The notes under the pieces are model-generated. The model saw nothing but the letters and a program-made list of their open reading frames with translations, made no database searches and was not told the DNA's origin. This document shows positions 1-7,900 of a stretch of DNA of 17,214 nt, in pieces. Positions within the stretch are counted from its first letter, which is position 1. Every line of letters begins with the position of its first letter. Location: NCBI GenBank assembly GCA_025201865.1, contig MU602754.1, positions 44,766 to 61,979 on the forward strand, given 5' to 3'. The position numbers and the translations under genes were made by a program. Source of the stretch: Ramicandelaber brevisporus (lineage: Eukaryota > Kickxellomycota > Ramicandelaberales > Ramicandelaberaceae).

Positions 1-281
1 AAGTGGTGCTGCTGCGCTGACTGGTGTGCAGACTGTGACTGAGTGTGAGGCAGTTTGTCGCTTTGAGTGTCGCTATTGATTGAGTTAGAAGAGTCTTTGA
101 GCTGGGAGACTTCGAGAGCACTACCCAGTTCAAGAGAGTTCACGTCTGCCCGCATACTATCCTGGAGAGGCTCGATATCAGAGAGCTGAAGCGGACGCTT
201 GCCACCTCGCCATATAGCGGGCAGCAGCCAAGTGTAGAAGATGTTCGATGGCGTAAAAGAGAGACGAGAAGTGGTCGTCAT
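1..281 (-). CDS. ABCC-family (MRP-like) ABC transporter, N-terminal fragment
   Basis: Reading the minus strand from the ATG at 281-279 gives 93 codons with no stop, continuing past the left edge. Residues 12-39 contain the pattern found just before the first membrane domain of short ABCC transporters: an aromatic-rich stretch with Trp-Leu-Leu-Pro, a spacer, Gly-Gly-Lys-Arg-Pro-Leu, then Leu-x-Asp-Ile-x-Pro-Leu. In the family this is a cytosolic segment leading into TMD1; members are ATP-driven exporters of conjugates and drugs at the plasma or vacuolar membrane. There is no room for a TMD0, so it would be a short MRP4/5- or Yor1-like form. From about residue 50 the sequence turns Ser/Gln/Asp-rich, a low-complexity insert. 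No other in-frame ATG was seen within about 60 bases upstream. The nucleotide-binding domains lie outside the window, so the subfamily and substrate cannot be fixed. Confidence 0.68.
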   Translation of the reverse strand, partial: MTTTSRLSFTPSNIFYTWLLPAIWRGGKRPLQLSDIEPLQDSMRADVNSLELGSALEVSQLKDSSNSINSDTQSDKLPHTQSQSAHQSAQQHH

Positions 282-622
282 ACGCAGAGTTGGATATTGA
301 GATTGGAGGTTGGAGTTTGGAGTTTGTGTTATTTCGTGTGGTAGGCACGAGTCGTGAAAGAATGGTGGGGAGGGAACGGTGGGTAGGGAACGGAGAGTTA
401 TATTCCTTCCCTCCACAAGTGAATGTGAGTCTGAGTGGCAGCGTTGATCATGGGAAGAGTGATAAAAGTGTGGATGGATTGGGTGAGTAAGACAATGGAC
501 TGACGTGAGCGTATCCAAGTAGAGCAAATGTGGCTCTCATTCAGTCTCATTCAAATAAAGAACACGTCAGTTGATGTTGCCACTGTGTTGAACGTTTAAA
601 GCTTTAACAATGTACAGAACGG
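282..622. other. Intergenic region between two minus-strand genes
   Basis: This 341-base stretch lies between the start of the ABCC-type gene (to its left) and the stop of the dephospho-CoA kinase gene (to its right), both on the minus strand. It should hold the promoter of the former and the 3' end of the latter. It contains a G-rich stretch near 365-395 (C-rich on the transcribed side) and no convincing gene. A short plus-strand open frame from 290 begins with TTG and matches nothing I recognise. Confidence 0.5.
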
Positions 623-1471
623 CTATCTTAACAAGTAGGCGAGAATGTCCACTGCCAGATATGCACTCATGGCAAGCGGCGAGAACAGCCCAGAGTTGGA
701 GGCTGGCGGTCGTCTCGTGAATGCTCCATAGAGTGCCAATCCAGCTCCAGTCGTCAGAGCCGCCGCTGCAAATGGTGCAGCCAGTGCCAGAACGACGCTC
801 AATAACGACGGTACAATCCGCGGAATCACCTTTGCTCTCACTTCTTCTTTCAACTCTTCCAATGTGCCATCGTTCTCCACAACAATATCCGCACGACGTC
901 TCTTCTCATCCAGTGCCATTTGCGCATTAATCTTCTGCAGTGCGCTCGCCTCATCGATCCCATCGCGCTTCATCAGTCGTTCAAGCTGGACAGTCTCGCT
1001 GCAAGCAATGACAACGTTGAGATGCATGAACCGATCGATGCCGCTTTCGAACAACAATGGAGCATCCAGAACAACAAGGCGTGCACCAGACATGTAGTGC
1101 ACGAGGATCTGGCGAGCAATCTCCAGCCGAATGGCTGGATGCGTGCACTTGTTCAGCAGCTTGCGCTTCTCGGGATCTGCAAAGATGATGCGGCCGAGAG
1201 CAGCTCGGTCAATCGGTCGCTGTATCAGCCGAGCATTGTTGCTGCCAGCAGCGGCGGCGGCGGCGGCATCGTCATCGCTATCGTCACCTGAGGGTAAAAG
1301 GACAGAGTCGCCAAAGTGCCGGACAATCTGGTTGTATGCATAGCGGCCTGGCTCAACAACCTGGCGAGCAATCACGTCGGCATCAACCAGCGGAACCCCA
1401 GCTTCGGCGAGCTGCCGCGAGACTGTGGACTTGCCCGTGGAGATGCCGCCTGTCAGACCAACCAGCCGCAT
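623..1471 (-). CDS. CAB5: Dephospho-CoA kinase (CoaE/Cab5 family)
   Basis: Catalyses the last step of coenzyme A synthesis, ATP-dependent phosphorylation of the 3'-hydroxyl of dephospho-CoA. The chosen ATG (1471-1469) places the P-loop GLTGGISTGKST at residues 5-16, normal for this family. Also visible are DADVIAR (about 30-36), which carries the conserved Asp-x-Asp region, a Val-Leu-Asp-Ala-Pro-Leu-Leu-Phe-Glu-Ser-Gly motif, and a lid-like Lys-Arg-Asp-Gly segment followed by Asp-Glu-Lys-Arg-Arg-Arg-Ala-Asp and Asn-Asp-Gly-Thr. Residues 60-80 form an insert of acidic residues plus seven alanines, encoded by a GCC/GCG run near 1245-1270. The last 60 or so residues are strongly hydrophobic, as in animal DCAKD-type enzymes, suggesting membrane anchoring at mitochondria or ER (inference). 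Length is 282 residues against about 200 in bacteria and 240 in yeast. An in-frame ATG at 1600 would add 43 residues. Confidence 0.93.
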   Translation of the reverse strand: MRLVGLTGGISTGKSTVSRQLAEAGVPLVDADVIARQVVEPGRYAYNQIVRHFGDSVLLPSGDDSDDDAAAAAAAGSNNARLIQRPIDRAALGRIIFADPEKRKLLNKCTHPAIRLEIARQILVHYMSGARLVVLDAPLLFESGIDRFMHLNVVIACSETVQLERLMKRDGIDEASALQKINAQMALDEKRRRADIVVENDGTLEELKEEVRAKVIPRIVPSLLSVVLALAAPFAAAALTTGAGLALYGAFTRRPPASNSGLFSPLAMSAYLAVDILAYLLR

Positions 1472-1990
1472 ACGTTCTCTTTGGTGCTGTGTACTGTCGC
1501 TGGTGCTGGTGCTGTTGCTGTTATGGAGATTAAGAAGAGCAGGCTGTTTGCGAGTGTTTGTGTATCCAACCACAAAGCTGACGCCATTCCCCGCTTGCAT
1601 TCAAGGAACATGCACATACAGCCAGCAAATTCAACTTCGCCTGTGAAGTAAACCGGTTGAACTGCAAGGGTGTTAGTATTGTGCACATCACCAAAGATAC
1701 TACCGTGAACCACCAGAGTCTGGCGAGCGAATGGTTGACGACTGCCATTGCTGACATAGCTGTCGCCTATATTTTGCATGTTCGGGCACATTCGGTGATA
1801 TCTTTGGCATCTGCTAGTAATGCGTAAGGGACCAGACACCAACTCGCTGTTGGTAGAAATGGACTGTTTTTGTTTGTCCCTACCTCGCTGTGGGTCATAT
1901 TCGCACCCGCCACAGTTGTTGCTGTTTGTTTCTCTCCTTCTCCCCATTGCAACAACAACACAATCTAATCTTCTTTGTTCTCAAAAAGTC
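1472..1990. promoter_or_regulatory. Divergent intergenic region, probable shared promoter
   Basis: This 519-base stretch separates the head-to-head starts of the dephospho-CoA kinase gene (minus) and the cotransporter gene (plus), so both promoters must lie here. The part nearest the plus-strand gene (about 1905-1985) is rich in C and T with CAACAACAACACAAT before the ATG, a typical fungal leader. In-frame ATGs exist for both genes inside the region (1600 on minus; 1820 and 1859 on plus). I could not identify a specific factor-binding site. Confidence 0.55.
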
Positions 1991-4900
1991 ATGTCTCGCT
2001 ACCTCGGACGCGCTGGGTCGCAAATAGACAGCTTGCAGCTGCATCTGGCCAGGGAAGGCGCGTTTGAGGCTCATAGCGGCGGTGACGACCTTCTCGAGGA
2101 CTCTTCCTCACTTGTGGCGATTGTCGGTGGTGATTCCGACGAAACCAACGACGTCCACATCTTTGACACAGCTTCAGCAACAGAAGAGGGTCTCATCTCA
2201 CTGCCAGAGGACGAAGATGAAGAAGCAGAACTGGCGTCGTCATCAATTGGTAACAATGATGCAACCGACAACAGCACTGTTGAAGACTTGAGTGGCCATG
2301 CCATCTCGAGCGCTGTTGCTCTTACACCGAAACATGCGTACAGCAACGACAGCATTCAGTCTCTTTCTACCGATGGAGGCAGCAGCAGCAGCATCACAGC
2401 CACTGCTAGACATCGTCTTGGTGGTCTTGGTGGTCTTGATGGTCTTGGTAGTGATCTTGTTGGTGGGGATGACGAGGGTTCTTCCCCAATACAAGGCTCG
2501 TTGTCAGCGACGCCGACGGTTGCGACATTTGTAACCCCAGCAGCGCGAGCATCAACAGCAGTTCAAAACAGCTCCCACGCGGCAACAACCATCTCTCAGG
2601 ATAGTAACACTGGCGCTGGAAGAGACAGTCGCTCAGTTACGCGAGTTCAGTCACATTCTGCACTGGCTGCTCACTTTCAGCAGCAGCAGCAGCAGCACGC
2701 CTCCTCACTTTCATCCACGGCGACAACCACGGCTGCACAACATCAGCAGCATACTGGAGGAGTGCTTGGTCAGCAACTTCACAACCACCACAACCACCAC
2801 CCATCGACGCACACAACACCAGCAGCAACACCAGCAACGGCGTCAGCGTCAGTCATTCCAACAACCAGGCACCGTTCAAATAATAACACAGAACTGCCCT
2901 CAGCCATGTTGCATCATCGACACCAACATCAATATCAGCAGCAGCAACAACAGCAGCAACAACAAGCAACCACGCCAGGTACTCGAAGCGGCCGGCAGTC
3001 TCGTCGTGCTTCTGTGCTCCATTCAGCAGTGTCTTCGCCACGCGTGGATATTCCTCCGATACCAATGCGATATCCATTTTCAGCAGCCAGCTCTGTTAAA
3101 AGCACTCCGCAGCGGACGGCAACGAGTGAAGATTTTGAAGTTCTGACTCCGCTAACCACAACCGCAGCAACAGCAGCAGCTCTTGGCTTGAACTCCCCAT
3201 CGCAGCGTCTACATGGTGTGTCATCCTCCTCGAATATTGTGGATTCGTCAGCAACAGTCCCTGCTCTCGGTGTAACTCAGCAACAGCAACAGCAACAACA
3301 ATACACAACTAATACCAATACCAATACCAATAATGAAATGGCAAACCCTCAGCTACAACAACAACAGCACCAGCACCAGCACCAACATCAGCACCAACAG
3401 CAGCCCTCAGCGGGATACAGAGCATCAGGTGCGGCCGCATCATTGTTCGATGGTCGCAGTTCGATTCGAGTCAGTTCTGTGAGAGCCACAAACGCTGCCA
3501 ATAATGGTATTCCTCAGCCACTTGGTGATCACCGACTAATTCAGAGTAGTACAAGCAGTGTCACCAGCATTGGTGGTGGTGGTGGTGGCAGCGGCGTTGG
3601 TGGTATTCCATCTATGCCTGCACTTGACAACAAACCTGTTCTGCTGTCGTCGGCCGATAGCGATGCTGAACATGCTCCTCTGCTTGCCAAGCCATCTTCG
3701 TCAACAGCCACAAAGCCAACCACCAAATCCAAGTCAAGCAGCTCAAACAGCTCTGCAGGCGGCAAACTAGGCACTATGGAAGGTGTGTTTGTTCCGGTTG
3801 GCTCCTCACTGTGGACTATTATATTCTTTGTTCGCATGGGCTATGTCATTTGTCACGCCGGTGTGGCTGGCTCAGTGGCATTGTTCAGCGCCAGCTACAT
3901 TATTGCTCTGATGACTGCTCTGTCTCTCAGTGCGATTGCAACCAACGGAATTGTGCGCAGTGGAGGCGTCTATTACATGGCATCTCGTACACTTGGTCCT
4001 GAATTTGGAGGCAGTGTTGGAATCATGTTTTACATGGCTACGCTACTGAATGGAGTTTTGGCAGCTGTTGCGTTTGCCGAGCCGATTCTGGCCACAATTG
4101 GTGTGACTGAAGGCACATTGCTGCGTATATTGCCAGATGGGCCATGGTCTGCATTCATTCTCAACACTCTCTTGCTGGCAGCTTGCTCATTGGTGTGTGC
4201 CTGTGGTGCCAAGGCATTTGCACGTATCAACAAGTTCTTTTCAATGATTGTCTGGGTAATTACTGCACTTGTGTTTGTATCATTTGCGATTCGCCAGCCG
4301 TTTACAGACTCTGAACAAGGCATTGTGTATACTGGATTGAGCTATGATACTCTGATGGGTAACATGTGGCCGGATTTCCAAGGTGGCGAAACTGCTCGAT
4401 CTGTATTTGCTGTTGTTTTCCCAGTGTGTGCAGGCATTATGGCGGGTGCATCCCTGTCTGGTGACTTGGCCACTCCATCTCAAAGCATTCCATCAGGCAC
4501 ACTGTGGGCAGCAGTAATTACCTACTTGGCATATATTGCGACAGTCGTACTGCTGGGTGCAACAACCACGCGCGATTCGCTGTATCGAGATATGAACATT
4601 CTGCAAGATGTGTCTGCTTTCCCATTGCTAATTACGCTTGGATCAGCCAGCACTTGTGTGACATCAGTGCTGAATGGAATGATTGTATCTGCCAACACAC
4701 TGCATGCTATTGCTCAAGACAATCTGTTGCCAATGCTGGGATTCCTTAGAGTGCCTCGCGTTCACCACAATCAATCTCAGCAGCAACATCAACAACAACA
4801 GCAACAAGCGGCTTCTAAGCCAAGTAGCAATCGATATTCATCAGCCAACTCACGATCTCGCTCATCAAGCTCAGCTGGATCTTCTTCAAACACGCGTGCA

Positions 4901-7900
4901 CCAGCCGCAGGCACTCGCTCCACAACATCAACAGCAGCAACATCGGCATCCCGTTCATCCAATAATAACAATGTGTCAACTCCAGTTGTGATTGATCCGC
5001 CACAGTCTCAAAAGGCGTTGCTGACTACGTTTGTAATATCGCAGGTTAGTTTGCTTGGAGGCAGTATCAATGCAGTGGCGCCGTTTGTAACAATGTTTTC
5101 TCTGCTCACATTTGGTGTGATGAACCTGGCTTGTTTATTGCTGAGACTTTCGGCTGCGCCTAATTTCAGACCCACATTCCGGTACTTTAAGGCATGGACT
5201 GCATTCCTTGGATTTGTATTATCACTGGGTGCAATGGGCGTGATTGACTTGTTTGCAGCCACTCTGGCTATCTTAATAATGATGCTGCTATTTGTGACTA
5301 TTCTGTACACTGCACCGCACAAGGCATGGGGAGACGTGTCTCAGGCACTGATATTCCACCAGGTGCGCAAATATCTGCTGAGATTGGATGTGCGCAAAGA
5401 ACATGTCAAGTTCTGGAGACCTCAAATTCTACTGCTGGTTGATAACCCAAGAACATCGTATGGATTGGTGCAATTCTGCAACTCACTAAAGAAGAGCGGA
5501 ATGTATATATTGGGACACACTATAGTAGGTGCTCCGTTTAGAAGCCACATTGCAGAGCTGAGAAGGCAGCAGCAGATGTGGATGAAGTTTGTGGATGTAA
5601 GCAGAGTCAAGGCATTTGTGGATTTGACCATTGCGCCTAACCTGATTGCTGGAGTCAGAAATTTAGTGCTAAACAGTGGACTGGGTGGAATGAGACCCAA
5701 CATAGTGGTGATGGGATTCTTTGATATGGCGGGTTATAGAGCACGATGCTCATTAATCAGAAGTGCTGCGGAACAATCAAATAGAGCCAACCAGCAACAG
5801 CAGCAACAACAGCAGCAGCAACAGAGAATGAATCTATTACAATTGCCATCTGGTGGAATGCATTCAACCAGCACCAGTGGAGGAGGAGGCAGTGGGGGAA
5901 TATTGAATCGTGCTAGAAGCGTAAGTTCACTATCAACCATCGACTCTAACGATGAGAGTGGAAGCAGCAACAGTCTGCTCACTGCATCGAGTGCGGTTAC
6001 ATCCAGCGCAAACAGCAGTAGAATAGGCAGTCATACAGGATCACAGGTGGATTTAGTTGGATATCAGACAACTCAGCAGTCTGAATTTGACGCAGCTGAA
6101 CACAATGCTGAGTTTGGATTGGATAGCTTCAAAGCTAACAACATTACTCTTCAGCTGCCTCATAATCCAGCGCAAAACAAGGGATTCGTCCAATCAGCAC
6201 CAGCAACTTCGCTTCATGATCAATCATGGCGCAGTGCATATTTCCAGCGCAGCGACAGGGATGGTGGCTCTGCAGTGCGTCGAATTGATGCAGACATTGA
6301 TACAGCCAGTATTGATGAACTGGGATCAGCAAGTGAGGTGGATGCGCCATATTTGCCAACAGATGACATGCGACTTGAATCGCCAATTAATGTGCAGGAA
6401 TATATTTGCTTGATTGAGGACATTCTGCTGATGAACAAGGCTGTTGGAATTGCTCGTGGCTTCGGCAGATTGGTTGACATGCTGCCTCGTCCTGAATACG
6501 ACTCTCCCCCTTCAATCATCAGATCAACTGTGCCACGAGCCATTGCTGCGGCTGCCACTGCTTCTCTGGGCAGAAGTGGAAATAGTAGTGGCAACAGCAG
6601 CTCACATGGTGCGCCGAGACCTGAACGCTATCATCACTCTCATCTACGCAACAGCGGTCAGCATGATACCACCACCACCACCACTACTACCACTACCACC
6701 AGCAGTGGTAATAGTAGCAATTCAATCCCTCAGTCTATCCACAGCAATACTCCGGCTATTGAAAGTGGTTTGTTTGGAATGCTATTTGGAATGATTAATC
6801 GTATCATCAATGCTGATTCTGGCAGTAGTAGTAGTAGTACTGGTTCCAGCGATGCCCAGTCATCGTCGCTGTCAGACAATAGTGGCGACCGGCGACGCAA
6901 GTATATTGATGTCTGGCCAATTCAGATGGCGATGACCACCTGCTCTCCAGCTGTGCCATTGCCACGCAAACACCGCAAGGACCGGAGCGGTGGACCAGCC
7001 CCTCGTGCAAAGCGCAAAGGCTCGGTATCTATCAACCCTAACCCAGCCTCCTCGGCTACACAGCAATCACAGCAGCATCGTTCACATCCCACTCATCAGC
7101 AATACCATCACGATCATATTCCTCACCAGCGTCACCACAATGCACGCAAGCATCCAATCTCTGCTCGGTATCCAGTTGTTGAGTCGTATGCCACAAACTT
7201 TGATTCATATGCAATGGTATTGCAGCTGGGCACAGTCTTGCATTCAGTCCCATATTGGAGAGATCACTTTGTGCTGAGAGTGGTTTGCTTTGTTGAGCAT
7301 GAGCAGGATGTGGAGACTGAGCGAGAGCGTGTTCAGGCTCTACTGATCACACTGCGCATTGAAGCCGAACTGGTTGTGCTGTGGTTAAGTGGAACTGGCC
7401 TTAAGTCATATGATGCGAATGTCACTCCGGTTGATCAGCACAAGATTACTCATGCCAATAGCGGTGGCAGCAGCAGTGGAGTTGATTCATCTCCTCACCC
7501 AATATCTTCCTCCTCTTCATCTGGCTGCGTGTCTTCGTCCTCATCTTCTGCAGTTGCCGTGAATGCTGGTCTACCATCAATCAGCTCTCTCTCACTGAGC
7601 GCTCCTGTAAAGATGCACACTACAACGCTGCGCTTCAAACTGCCTGAAGATACCAATCAGAGCATTGCGGATACTGAGACCGCAGCTACCACAACTGCCA
7701 TTCCTATCTCACAGGAAGCAACTGCTGTAGCTCTTCCTCCTCCTCCGCCACCACCAATGGCCGTTTCCACATCGACATCTCTGGGTTCATCAGCTGGCAT
7801 TGGCGCTGTCCCAATACCAATCAATGGACATCGTCGCAAGTCTGCACTGGCTGTTCGATTGACTGTGCCTCATCCAACTCCATCCCAGCTTCACCTTGAT

